A program made the position numbers and the translations under genes. The notes beneath the pieces are model-generated. The model was not told the origin of the DNA, did not search any database, and was given only the letters and a program-made list of their open reading frames with translations. Positions 17,515 through 26,943 of a DNA stretch of 64,000 bases are shown here, one piece after another. Origin of the DNA: SZUA-430 sp044220975. Its GTDB lineage: Bacteria; Pseudomonadota; Alphaproteobacteria; Micropepsales; Micropepsaceae. Numbering within the stretch: the first letter of the stretch is position 1; every line of letters begins with the position of its first letter. The stretch lies in assembly GCA_044220975.1 (NCBI GenBank), contig JBGAPZ010000004.1, positions 1 to 64,000 on the forward strand, read 5' to 3'.

Positions 17515-17949
17515 TCAACACGGACGATACGGGCTGTTGGGCGACGCGCCGGGGCCACCAACCGGGCCTGGAGGGTTCTCCCAATTCGTGCCTGGTCCGC
17601 CGATCGGTCCCGGCGGATTGCCGTCGCGATCGAAGCGGCACCAATAGCCCCGCGGATGCCAATACCAGTGGAATGGTCCGTGGAAGCCCCAATAGACATA
17701 GTTGCGCGGAATGAAATGGTGGCGCCAACGAGGCCCGTGGCCTGGGCCGCCAACCGGGCCCGGCGGATTGCCGAGCCACCAGCGATGGCGTGAGGCGCCC
17801 GGACCGCCAGCGGGGCCGGGTGGATTATGCCAGTTCGTGCCTGGACCGCCGCGTGGCCCGGGCGGATTCCAGTGGCGAGCATCTGCGGTTGCGGTCAACG
17901 TTGCGGTGCCAATGATGGCCGCGACGGTGATGGCCAAGATTTTGTTCAT
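17515..17949 (-). CDS. Secreted NPPGPxGGPG-repeat protein
   Basis: A 144-residue protein with a signal peptide (cleavage likely after TATADA, about residue 24). Five copies of a ten-residue unit, Asn-Pro-Pro-Gly-Pro-x-Gly-Gly-Pro-Gly, lie at residues 28-37, 42-51, 61-70, 111-120 and 125-134. The x position is Arg, Ala, Val, Ile or Val. An aromatic/His-rich block at 75-108 (WRHHFIPRNYVYWGFHGPFHWYW) divides the repeats three and two. Start chosen at 17949, where GGGAGA lies upstream. No function is known to me; possibilities are a wall- or polymer-binding structural protein. A lone Cys near residue 104 and a C-terminal Cys could form a disulfide. Confidence 0.72.
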   Translation of the reverse strand: MNKILAITVAAIIGTATLTATADARHWNPPGPRGGPGTNWHNPPGPAGGPGASRHRWWLGNPPGPVGGPGHGPRWRHHFIPRNYVYWGFHGPFHWYWHPRGYWCRFDRDGNPPGPIGGPGTNWENPPGPVGGPGASPNSPYRPC

Positions 17950-18178
17950 CAAACTCTCCCTTGCTCTTTGATCGGACCGAGCACGAAGACCCTGCGCGGC
18001 GCTGCCTGAACAATTGCGCAGGTCTGGCATTCATTCGCGGTTCAGGTGGTATGCTACGATCTCGAAAATTCGCGGGTCGAATGCCTAATGCGCGGGGTAT
18101 ATGAACGGCCTCTGCGTGAAATGTTTTTTAGACGTCGTTCATATTGCACCGTTTCCCGATTGGGAGTGTTTGGCTGCT

Positions 18179-18967
18179 ATGCGTCTTCTCCTCATCTTTG
18201 CCGTCTTTGCCTTCGCCGCGCTTGCCGGTTCGCCGGCACAAGCGGCCGAACCGTGCGCGTCGATCGGCACGGCCGAGCTCGACTGTCCGCCGCTGCCGCG
18301 CGTGACCTATGGGCCGAATTTGCGGGTCGAGGTGATGACGGTGAAGCGGACACTCACCTTTGCGTTGCCGAAGGAAAGTGGCGGGGAGCTCGACGACTAT
18401 TGTCCCGGCGGCAAATGCGTATGCGACGAGGCGGTGCAGTATCTCGACTTCAAGGGGACGGTGCCGGGCTTCGCGCAGGCGAACGAGGCTGAGCGGCGGG
18501 AGGCGGCCGCCATGAAATGTTCGGCCGGGAATTCGACCGTTTCGCGCGATGTGTTGCGCTTTGCGGTGACGAAGGCTGCCGTGTCGACGGCGACGTTCGC
18601 GCTTGAGTATTGTCACGGGTGCGGTGGTTCGTGTCACGGGGCGGCCGTGCTTGCAGCCTATGACACGTGGAGCGGCGCGCGGATAACGCTGCGCGATGCT
18701 GTCGATCCGCCGCAGCTGGGCGCGCTCAAGGCACGGCTGGTGCGCGATTTCGTTCAGAAGAACTTCGAGCCGGAAGGCCGAGCGTTCGGCGCGGAGCAGG
18801 TGGGCCAGGACATCGCGGGGCTGACGCTCGATAGCGGGCTCTATCTCGAGCCGGGCAGGGCGTTCGTCAATATCGACACGTTCGCGCTCAGCTGTGCCGC
18901 GGGGCCGTTCCATCCGGTCGAGATCCCGGCAGCGTTCTTGAAGGCTGCGTTTCGCGCGCGTCTTTGA
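18179..18967 (+). CDS. Hypothetical periplasmic protein, weakly DUF3298-like
   Basis: The 262-residue protein starts at the ATG at 18179 with GGGAG upstream and a clear signal peptide (residues 1-23, SPAQA-AEP). It is Cys-rich for its size, with clusters DYCPGGKCVCDEA and EYCHGCGGSCHGA that may form disulfides or bind metal. The second half, YDTWSGARITLRDAVDPP and LTLDSGLYLEPGRAFVN, resembles the layout of DUF3298/RsiV-type domains (a GxxxxLxD turn and a C-terminal barrel), but the match is by eye and weak. It converges on the Rieske oxygenase gene with a 3-nt gap. No function is assigned. Confidence 0.6.
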   Translation: MRLLLIFAVFAFAALAGSPAQAAEPCASIGTAELDCPPLPRVTYGPNLRVEVMTVKRTLTFALPKESGGELDDYCPGGKCVCDEAVQYLDFKGTVPGFAQANEAERREAAAMKCSAGNSTVSRDVLRFAVTKAAVSTATFALEYCHGCGGSCHGAAVLAAYDTWSGARITLRDAVDPPQLGALKARLVRDFVQKNFEPEGRAFGAEQVGQDIAGLTLDSGLYLEPGRAFVNIDTFALSCAAGPFHPVEIPAAFLKAAFRARL

Positions 18968-18970
18968 AGA

Positions 18971-20074
18971 CTACGGCGCGCGTTCGAGTGCTGCTTCCGG
19001 AATGAGTTTGCGCATGCGGTTCGCGAACGAGGCGAGGCACACCTCCTTCGGCGACAGCGGGCCTGACGTGTAGCTCGACGACGACATGCCGGCCTGCACG
19101 CCTTCGATCAGCTTCGTGTCTTCGGCGTTGACTTGGCGGTTGATGCGCCAGTTCAGGTAACGCGCGGCGTGGAGTTCGCGGCTCTTCACCGGATGCACGT
19201 AGGCGATTTCGCGGATCAGCGTTTCCGTCGGCGACACGGGCAAGAACTGCATGAAGTCGACTTGGTCCGGATAGATGTCGAAGGCGACGTTCGGCCAGAG
19301 CTTGTAATAGACCCAGGTGCGGCGGCGGTCGGCCGGTACGTGAGTGAGGTTTCCGAGCAGGCTTTGATACGCGCGTTCGGCCCAATTCTCCGACGCATTC
19401 GTCTGTAGCTCGCCCGACATTTTGTCGACCCAGGTTTGCGCCTCGATCTTGTAGGTCGAACCGAAGAGCCGCGCGAGGCCCGGGTGGGCAACGGAGATGT
19501 GCATGCCGTCGGAGTAGTTGTCGGCGATGTTCTTCCAGTTGACCTTGCGCGGGCGGAGCGTCACGCGGCCGTTCGGCACCAGCGCCTCGAGCGCGTAGGG
19601 TTTCAGTTCCTCCGCGTAGGGCGCCATCATCTCGGCGATGCTCGGCAGGCCCTTTTCGAAGCGGATGAAGACGAAGCCTTGGAAGATCTCCTGCTCCACC
19701 GGATGCAGGCCGTGCTGTGCCTTATCGAGGTCGTCGAAGCCTTGCCATTTCGGTGTCGCGGACAGCGTGCCCTCCAGCGTGTAGCTCCACGCGTGATAGG
19801 GGCACACGAGGCGATGGCCGCAGTGCCCACGCGCTTCCGGCGCGATCTTCGCGGCGCGGTGACGGCAGACGTTGTGAAAGCTTCTGAGCACGCCGTCCTG
19901 GCCGCGCAGCGTGACCACGCGCTCACCCAGAACATCCAGCGTCACGTAATCGCCGGGCTTCGGCGCGTCGTTGATGTGACCTACGATGTGCCAGGATTGG
20001 CGAAAAATCTTCTGCCGCTCGAGCTCGAAGAAGCGCTCGTCGGTGTAGAGCCATCCGGGCAGGCTGGTGCTCAT
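18971..20074 (-). CDS. Rieske aromatic ring-hydroxylating oxygenase, alpha subunit
   Basis: The 367-residue protein carries a [2Fe-2S] Rieske centre (CRHRAAKI near residue 71 and CPYHAWSY near 91). The mononuclear iron site is DNYSDGMHISVAHPG, with the two histidines spaced as in ring-hydroxylating dioxygenase alpha subunits. Such enzymes use electrons from a reductase to hydroxylate or demethylate aromatics, betaines or choline-like substrates. No reductase, ferredoxin or beta subunit is encoded nearby, so it must borrow electron donors. Start set at the ATG at 20074, five bases past the stop of the upstream gene. The substrate is unknown. Confidence 0.87.
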   Translation of the reverse strand: MSTSLPGWLYTDERFFELERQKIFRQSWHIVGHINDAPKPGDYVTLDVLGERVVTLRGQDGVLRSFHNVCRHRAAKIAPEARGHCGHRLVCPYHAWSYTLEGTLSATPKWQGFDDLDKAQHGLHPVEQEIFQGFVFIRFEKGLPSIAEMMAPYAEELKPYALEALVPNGRVTLRPRKVNWKNIADNYSDGMHISVAHPGLARLFGSTYKIEAQTWVDKMSGELQTNASENWAERAYQSLLGNLTHVPADRRRTWVYYKLWPNVAFDIYPDQVDFMQFLPVSPTETLIREIAYVHPVKSRELHAARYLNWRINRQVNAEDTKLIEGVQAGMSSSSYTSGPLSPKEVCLASFANRMRKLIPEAALERAP

Positions 20075-20079
20075 GGACG

Positions 20080-20568
20080 TCAATCGATGCGGTTGACGAT
20101 GGGGGTTTGGACGCACTTTGCCAGATTGTGGATGTCGCCGTAGAGCGTGTGGGCGACGAGGTAGACGGCGCCTTCGGGCACTTTCGTGCCTTGCGGGATT
20201 TCCATTGTGATCGTGGTGCCCGGTTGCGAGGGCTTTGCCATCGCGACGTGGTTCGTGTCGCGGAAGCCTTTGCAGCTGCCGCCGTGGTCGCCGTGGCCGG
20301 CGTCGTCGTCGGGGCCTGGTGCGCCCACTTCGAGGCCCCAGTGGACCATGTAAACGCTGACGCCTTTTTCGTCGGCTGCGCGGCCGAGCGTGATCGTGCC
20401 GCCGATCGTTGAGGCCGGGTCCGTGTCTTCGAACGCGATGAAGGCGGGACCGTAGTTCACGCCGGCGACGCGCGGGTAGATAAGGTCAGGCCCGCCGAAA
20501 TAGACGGCGGCAGCGGCCGCCAGCGCAAGCACCACGATCAATACGGCAAGGCGTCTTAGCCAAAGCAT
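20080..20568 (-). CDS. Hypothetical membrane-anchored protein
   Basis: The 162-residue protein starts at 20568 with GGAG ten bases upstream. One N-terminal hydrophobic segment (residues about 5-22, rich in Ala/Val/Leu) acts as signal anchor. The exported part has an acidic His-rich loop (PDDDAGHGDHGGSC) and a beta-rich C-terminus (VYLVAHTLYGDIHNLAKCV). Two cysteines could pair. I do not recognise the family. The Rieske oxygenase gene follows by 5 nt, so they are probably co-transcribed. The His/Asp loop could bind a metal ion, though this is only an inference from composition. Confidence 0.6.
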   Translation of the reverse strand: MLWLRRLAVLIVVLALAAAAAVYFGGPDLIYPRVAGVNYGPAFIAFEDTDPASTIGGTITLGRAADEKGVSVYMVHWGLEVGAPGPDDDAGHGDHGGSCKGFRDTNHVAMAKPSQPGTTITMEIPQGTKVPEGAVYLVAHTLYGDIHNLAKCVQTPIVNRID

Positions 20569-20705
20569 CCCGCGCACTCCCTCAGTGTTGATGCGTTGCG
20601 ATCTAATTTCGCATCCAACTGTGTCCGTCTGCAAATCGCCGTCTAGAGGGGGAGGGGGCATATCCCCCCGTTTCGACGCGTCTCACCGCACCACTGATTG
20701 GGTTG

Positions 20706-21476
20706 CTAGCGCTGCAGTTCCATTTTGATGGGGCCTTCGGCGCGGCCGTGGATGAATTGATCCACGTAGGGGTTGCCCGAATTGTCGATGTCTTCCTTGC
20801 GGCCGGACCAGATGATCTTGCCTTTGTAGATCATCGCGATCTTGTCGGCGATTTTGCGCGCCGAGACCATGTCGTGCGTGATCGAGAGCGTGGTGACGCC
20901 CATGTCCTTCACCGTCGTCACAATCAGGTCGTTGATGACGTCGGCCATGATCGGGTCGAGGCCCGTCGTTGGTTCGTCGAAGAAGATGATTTCGGGTTCG
21001 GCGGCGATCGCGCGGGCGAGGCCGACGCGCTTTTGCATGCCGCCCGAAAGTTCGCTCGGCGAGAGTTCGCCGACTTCGGGGCCGAGGCCCACTTTCGCGA
21101 GTTTCTGCAGCGCGATCTTCTTTGCTTCCGTGCGGTTCAAACCACGGCCTTGGATCAGACCGAACGCGACGTTCTCCCACACGGTCAGCGAGTCGAAGAG
21201 GGCGGCGGCTTGGAACAGCATGCCGAATTTGCGGTTGACCTCTTCGCGGGCGCGGCCGGTGAGGCGGCTCACTTCGCGGCCGTCGACCTTGATCGAGCCT
21301 TTGTCGGGCGTGATGAGGCCTAAGATGCTTTTGAGCGTGACGGACTTGCCTGTGCCGGAGCCGCCGATGATGACGAGCGACTCGCCCGGATCGACGGAGA
21401 GGTCCACGCCGTCGAGCACCACCTTCGTGCCGAAGCGCTTTTGAACGCCTTTAAGTTCGATCTTTGGCGAGGTCAC
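20706..21476 (-). CDS. mlaF: Mla-type lipid transport ABC ATPase (MlaF)
   Basis: The 256-residue ABC ATPase has Walker A IIGGSGTGKSVTLK, signature LSGGMQKRVGLARA, Walker B IIFFDEPTTGLDP and the switch histidine in SITHDM. The phrase FGMLFQAAALFDSLTVWENVAFGL (in part) is characteristic of MlaF/Ttg2A-type proteins, which power phospholipid trafficking between inner and outer membranes. The GTG start at 21476 overlaps the mlaE stop by 4 bp (GTGA). The periplasmic MCE protein (mlaD) and mlaBC are not adjacent and must lie elsewhere or be absent. Confidence 0.9.
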   Translation of the reverse strand: MTSPKIELKGVQKRFGTKVVLDGVDLSVDPGESLVIIGGSGTGKSVTLKSILGLITPDKGSIKVDGREVSRLTGRAREEVNRKFGMLFQAAALFDSLTVWENVAFGLIQGRGLNRTEAKKIALQKLAKVGLGPEVGELSPSELSGGMQKRVGLARAIAAEPEIIFFDEPTTGLDPIMADVINDLIVTTVKDMGVTTLSITHDMVSARKIADKIAMIYKGKIIWSGRKEDIDNSGNPYVDQFIHGRAEGPIKMELQR

Positions 21477-22258
21477 CGGCCGCCTCCGAAGAAGAGCGAC
21501 GTCATCATGTAGTTCGCGGCCAGGATGAGGATCGCCGCCGAGACGACGGCGTTCGTGGTCGCAGCACCCACACCTTGCGCGCCGCCCTTCGAGTGGTAGC
21601 CGTGATAGCAACCCATGAGCGCGATGATGAAGCCGAAGACGGCCGCTTTCCAAAGGCCGGACGTGACGTCGCCGGTCTTCAAGAAGTCTGCCGTGTTCTT
21701 TAGATAAGACGCGGAGTTGTAGTCGAGCGAGTAGACGCCGACGACCCAGCCACCCATGACACCGATGACGTCGCCGATGCCGACCAGGATGGGCATTGTG
21801 AGCACGGCTGCGATCAGGCGCGGCGCCACGAGATATTTGAACGGGTTCGTCGAGAGCGTGACCAACGCGTCGATCTGTTCCGTCACGCGCATGGTGCCGA
21901 GTTCGGCGGCGATGGCGGCGGAGACGCGGCCCGCCACCATCAGGCCCGCCATGACGGGGCCGAGTTCGCGGGTGATGCCGAGGACCACGATTTGCGGCAC
22001 CAGCGTTTCAGCGCCGATCTCGCTGCCGACCGCGATCTGCAGCGCCAGCGCACCGCCGGTGAAGAAGGCGGTGAGGCCGACGACGGGAAGTGAGAAGTAA
22101 CCGATGCGCATGATCTGCTGAAAGATCAGCCGGCCGTAGACGGGCGGCATAATGGCAAGCGGCACGGCGGTCATCGCGAATTCGAAGATGCGGCCGATCT
22201 CGCTCAAGAGCGCGATCACGAAGCGGCCGATCCAGGCGAAGGGGGCGAGCGGGTTCAT
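21473..22258 (-). CDS. mlaE: Mla-type lipid transport permease (MlaE)
   Basis: The 261-residue protein with about six hydrophobic segments belongs to the MlaE/YrbE permease family. Conserved family features are FFTGGALALQ, the GITRELGPVMAGLMVAGR coupling region and MRVTEQIDAL. It forms the membrane part of the MCE lipid transporter that maintains outer-membrane asymmetry. Start set at 22258, seven bases after the alr stop; a longer frame upstream lies inside alr and is rejected. It overlaps mlaF by 4 bp, indicating coupled expression. Confidence 0.92.
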   Translation of the reverse strand: MNPLAPFAWIGRFVIALLSEIGRIFEFAMTAVPLAIMPPVYGRLIFQQIMRIGYFSLPVVGLTAFFTGGALALQIAVGSEIGAETLVPQIVVLGITRELGPVMAGLMVAGRVSAAIAAELGTMRVTEQIDALVTLSTNPFKYLVAPRLIAAVLTMPILVGIGDVIGVMGGWVVGVYSLDYNSASYLKNTADFLKTGDVTSGLWKAAVFGFIIALMGCYHGYHSKGGAQGVGAATTNAVVSAAILILAANYMMTSLFFGGGR

Positions 22259-22265
22259 GGCTTGT

Positions 22266-23348
22266 CTAGCGCGCTCCGGTGTACTGGCGCGTGATGCGGT
22301 CGCCAAGGCGGGTATAGATTTCGTAGGGCATGGTGCCGGCCGCGGCTGCGAGTTCGTCGACGGTCTGGTTGGGACCGATGAACTCGACGGCCGCACCTGC
22401 GCGCGCGCTTGGCTCCGGCACTTCGGTGACGTCGAGTGTGACGAGGTCCATCGATACGCGTCCGACGATCGGACATTTGACGCCTGCGATCACACCAAAT
22501 CCCCTGTTCGACAGCGTCCGCAAAAGCCCATCCGCATAGCCGATAGCCGCGATGCCGAGCCGCCGCGGTCCGCTTGCGGAGTAGGTGGCTCCGTAACCGA
22601 CGGTGTCCCCCCTGTCAATCGAACGCACCTGAAGCAGCGGCGCGGCCAGCGTAACGGTGCCGCGCATCGGGTTTTCGCCCGATTTCCGGGGGTTGCCGCC
22701 GTAGAGCGCGATGCCGGGCCGTACCAAGTCAAACGCGTACTCGGGCCTCAAGAAACAACCGCCCGATGCAGCGAGAGAAAGGCGCGTGCCGGGGAATCGT
22801 TTGGCGAGGGCTTTGAAGCGAGCGAGCTGCTGCTCGTTCTTCTCGTGCTCAGGGTCGTCGGACGAGGCGAGGTGGCTTATCACGAGTTCCGGCTGAACGG
22901 CGCCTTCGACGGTTTTCAGATCGGCTTCGGAAAGACCAAGGCGCGACATGCCGGTGTCGAGATGCAGAGCGCAGCCGGCGCGCAAGCCCGATTTCAGCCA
23001 GTCGGAGAGCTGACTGATGCTGGAGAGAACCGGGGACAGTTTGTGTTCGGCGAACGCCGCTTTGTTCGCGGGCGTGTAGCCGTGAAGAACGTAGAGAGTC
23101 TTGTCGGCGATGGCGGAGCGAAGGTCGGCGCCTTCTTCCGCGTGAGCGACGAAGAACGTCTTGCACCCGGCCGCAGCCAACGCCATGGCGATCGGCTTGG
23201 CGCCCAGGCCATAGCCATCCGCCTTCACGACAGCCGCCACCTCCGCCGTCTTCGCTTGCGCGATCAGGCGGCGGTAGTTCCCCACGATTGCCATGAGGTC
23301 GACGGAGAGGGTCGGGCGGGTCATTCGTTTGCCCGGCCAGGACGGCAT
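22266..23348 (-). CDS. alr: Alanine racemase
   Basis: The 360-residue fold-type III PLP enzyme converts L- to D-alanine for peptidoglycan. The PLP lysine is K42 in AAVVKADGYGLGA. Other family motifs are HLDTGMSRLG, GIALYG and VGYGATYSA, the last containing the catalytic tyrosine. Length is normal. An ATG eight codons further in (23324) is an alternative start, and neither has a strong ribosome site. It lies 20 nt after dnaB and before mlaE in a dnaB-alr-mlaEF order. Confidence 0.95.
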   Translation of the reverse strand: MPSWPGKRMTRPTLSVDLMAIVGNYRRLIAQAKTAEVAAVVKADGYGLGAKPIAMALAAAGCKTFFVAHAEEGADLRSAIADKTLYVLHGYTPANKAAFAEHKLSPVLSSISQLSDWLKSGLRAGCALHLDTGMSRLGLSEADLKTVEGAVQPELVISHLASSDDPEHEKNEQQLARFKALAKRFPGTRLSLAASGGCFLRPEYAFDLVRPGIALYGGNPRKSGENPMRGTVTLAAPLLQVRSIDRGDTVGYGATYSASGPRRLGIAAIGYADGLLRTLSNRGFGVIAGVKCPIVGRVSMDLVTLDVTEVPEPSARAGAAVEFIGPNQTVDELAAAAGTMPYEIYTRLGDRITRQYTGAR

Positions 23349-23368
23349 TCACTTGACACGCAAATCAC

Positions 23369-24838
<1,470 letters not shown>

Positions 24839-24915
24839 GGGGTCCTAAAAGCGCGATTGAGGTGGCGTTCGCAATCACCCTTGGCGAAATATGCACAGCT
24901 CTTCGCGGAGGTGCC

Positions 24916-24944
24916 ATTGCCTTCGCGCGCGCTTCTTATGTCAA
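24916..24944 (-). promoter_or_regulatory. Candidate sigma-70-type promoter for dnaB
   Basis: On the minus strand a perfect TTGACA lies at 24939-24944. Seventeen bases downstream is GGCAAT (24916-24921), a poor -10. It is about 80 nt upstream of the dnaB start, in the only spacer between rplI and dnaB. Confidence 0.4.
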
Positions 24945-25109
24945 GCGCACGAGTGATTCGAATTGGGGGATATTGTAGCGGGTTGACGTTTCGAAAAAAG
25001 CGGTTCCGGCACTGGCGTGAACGTCAGTCGGGCGTCTGCACGAAGATGCTCTTCGTGAAACTTTCGTGGGCTTCGTGTTGCTTTTTCGGACGTCGCGCGG
25101 CGCCAAGAC

Positions 25110-25140
25110 AAAAGGGCCGCGAGGTTTTTCCCCGCGGCCC
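25110..25140 (-). terminator. Rho-independent terminator of the rpsF-rpsR-rplI operon
   Basis: Stem GGGCCGCG (25114-25121) pairs with CGCGGCCC (25133-25140), with an 11-nt loop. Read on the minus strand it is followed by TTTTG. It lies 28 nt past the rplI stop. Confidence 0.85.
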
Positions 25141-25168
25141 CGATTCCTGGCGTGTTTCCTGATTTAGA

Positions 25169-25873
25169 TTATTCTTCTTTCTTCTTCTTCTTTTTGGCCG
25201 CTGACTTTTCGTCGGCGGGTTCTGCTTCGGCCTTGGCCGGCTTTTCGGCGGCGGCTTTCTTTTCTTTCTTAGGTTTCGCTTCGGCGGCGGGCTTTTCGTC
25301 CGCCTCGTCGTCGCCCTTGAGGCCGCTTGCCGCCTCGTCGCTTTCGAACAGCGCTTCGGCGTCGATGCGGGCTTGCTCGGCTTCCGTCTTCAGCACGTTT
25401 TCACCGCGCGCCTGACGTTCAGCTTCTTCGGCCGTGCGGGCGACGTTGACTGTGATGCCGACACGGACTTCCGGGTGCAGCGCCACTTTGACGTCGTGGA
25501 GGCCCAACTCCTTCATAGGCTTGTCGAGCACGATCTGGGTGCGGTTCAACGTGATTCCGCCGGCGGTGACCGCATCGGCGATGTCGCGCGTCGAGACCGA
25601 ACCGTAGAGAATGCCGGTTTCGCCGGCCTGACGCAGAATGACGAACTTCTGCTTGTCGAGCGTCTTGGCGACGCCCTCGGCTTCTTTCTTCAGCGTGAGG
25701 TTGCGCGCCTCAAGCTGTGCTTTTTCTTTGTCGAAGCGGGCGATGTTGTCTTTCGTCGCGCGGAGGGCCTTTTTGCGCGGCAGGAGGAAGTTGCGGGCAA
25801 AGCCGTCCTTCACCTTTACTACTTCGCCCATCTGGCCGAGCTTTTCGACGCGTTCGAGCAGGATAACTTGCAT
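25169..25873 (-). CDS. rplI: 50S ribosomal protein L9 with extended charged C-terminus
   Basis: L9 stabilises 23S rRNA and reaches along the subunit to the next ribosome. Residues 1-150 are canonical: MQVILLERVEKLGQMGEVV, then the long connecting helix and the C-terminal domain ending VGITVNVART. A tail of about 75 residues follows, first acidic (LFESDEAASGLKGDDEADE), then alternating Lys/Ala/Glu/Pro repeats, ending in a run of six lysines and two glutamates. Total length is 234 against about 150 in many bacteria. The tail is probably disordered. The gene is 13 nt after rpsR in the usual S6-S18-L9 operon. Confidence 0.95.
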   Translation of the reverse strand: MQVILLERVEKLGQMGEVVKVKDGFARNFLLPRKKALRATKDNIARFDKEKAQLEARNLTLKKEAEGVAKTLDKQKFVILRQAGETGILYGSVSTRDIADAVTAGGITLNRTQIVLDKPMKELGLHDVKVALHPEVRVGITVNVARTAEEAERQARGENVLKTEAEQARIDAEALFESDEAASGLKGDDEADEKPAAEAKPKKEKKAAAEKPAKAEAEPADEKSAAKKKKKKEE

Positions 25874-25886
25874 TGTCTTAGCTCCC

Positions 25887-26291
25887 CTAGCTCACGACGT
25901 ACGGGAGCAGAGCCAGGAAGCGTGCGCGCTTGATCGCTGTTGCGAGTTCGCGTTGCTTTTTGGCCGAGACTGCCGTGATGCGTGAGGGAACGATCTTGCC
26001 GCGCTCAGAGATGAAGCGAGAGAGCAGCTTGCCGTCCTTGTAATCGATCTTCGGTGCGTTCGCGCCCGAGAACGGGCAGGTCTTGCGACGGCGAAAGAAC
26101 GGACGCCGCCCGCCGGCGCCACCGCCGCCGCCGAAGCCGCCACCACCTTCGCGGTCGCGACCACCGCCGAAGCCACCGCCTTCGCGGTCGCCACGCGGAC
26201 CACCGCCGCCGAAGCCGCCGCCACCTTCACGGTCGCCACGCGGACCACCGCCGCCTGCACCGCCACCGCCGTAGCCGTAACCACCGCTCAT
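25887..26291 (-). CDS. rpsR: 30S ribosomal protein S18 with Gly-rich N-terminal extension
   Basis: Residues 62-134 are a complete S18 core (RRPFFRRRKTCPFSG, YKDGKLLSRFISERGKI, then SAKKQRELATAIKRARFLALLPY). Residues 1-61 are an added glycine-rich region of repeats built on GGGGFGGGGPRGDRE and GGGRDRE, similar in character to RGG/RG RNA-binding tails. Typical S18 is 75-90 residues. The ATG overlaps the rpsF stop by 4 bp, so the extension is the natural frame. A start just before the core is less likely because no ATG lies there. Confidence 0.95.
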   Translation of the reverse strand: MSGGYGYGGGGAGGGGPRGDREGGGGFGGGGPRGDREGGGFGGGRDREGGGGFGGGGGAGGRRPFFRRRKTCPFSGANAPKIDYKDGKLLSRFISERGKIVPSRITAVSAKKQRELATAIKRARFLALLPYVVS

Positions 26292-26692
26292 GATGCTGCT
26301 CCTTCTTCGACGGCTTCGTATGGTTCATCCGGGCCGCGGCCCCACTTTGCGTCGCGGCGCTCTTTCGCCTGCTTCGCCAGCATGCCGGCCGAAGGTCCTT
26401 CTTCGAACGCTTCGACGCGCACCGTCAGCTGACGGATGACGTCTTCGTTCAGCTTGAGCTGACGTTCCATTTCGCCGACAGCCGCCCATGGCGAGTCGAG
26501 ATTGAAATGGACGTAGTGGCCCTTGCGGTTCTTGTTGATCTTGAAGGTCAGCGAACGCAGACCCCAATATTCCTGTTTGACGACTTTGCCGCCGCCGGCT
26601 TCGACGATGGCTTTCATCTGATCGGCCAGTTGCTCGACGTGAGTCTGCGCGGCGTCTTGGCGCGCGATAAAGGTATGCTCGTATAACGGCAT
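26288..26692 (-). CDS. rpsF: 30S ribosomal protein S6
   Basis: The 134-residue protein begins MPLYEHTFIARQDAAQ and contains the conserved KVVKQEYWGLRSLTFKINKNRKGHYV region (in part) and VIRQLTVRVEAFEEGPS. S6 binds S18 in the small-subunit platform. The C-terminal 35 residues are charged (AKERRDAKWGRGPDEPYEAVEEGAAS, in part), a modest extension. The start at 26692 is chosen on family alignment; the frame is open 71 codons further but without S6 character. First gene of the rpsF-rpsR-rplI operon. Confidence 0.96.
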   Translation of the reverse strand: MPLYEHTFIARQDAAQTHVEQLADQMKAIVEAGGGKVVKQEYWGLRSLTFKINKNRKGHYVHFNLDSPWAAVGEMERQLKLNEDVIRQLTVRVEAFEEGPSAGMLAKQAKERRDAKWGRGPDEPYEAVEEGAAS

Positions 26693-26943
26693 GGGAGCCT
26701 CATGGATGACCGCGGCGCCCCTGGCACGGCCCCCTTGGCTGTGCGAGCTGCGATGGACCGGGAGAGGCTGTCGGGCGAACCCGCCCCAAGCGACTTGCGT
26801 CGCACGCCCTCCGGCCGCGGCCGGTTTCGGAAGCGGCGGACTATAAGGATTTGAAGCTTGGGGGCAAGGGCGCTCGAGGCCTTGAAACCGGCGGTATTGC
26901 CGCATGGAATGGGACCTTCAATCAAGAGCCGGAGGCTTGGGAA

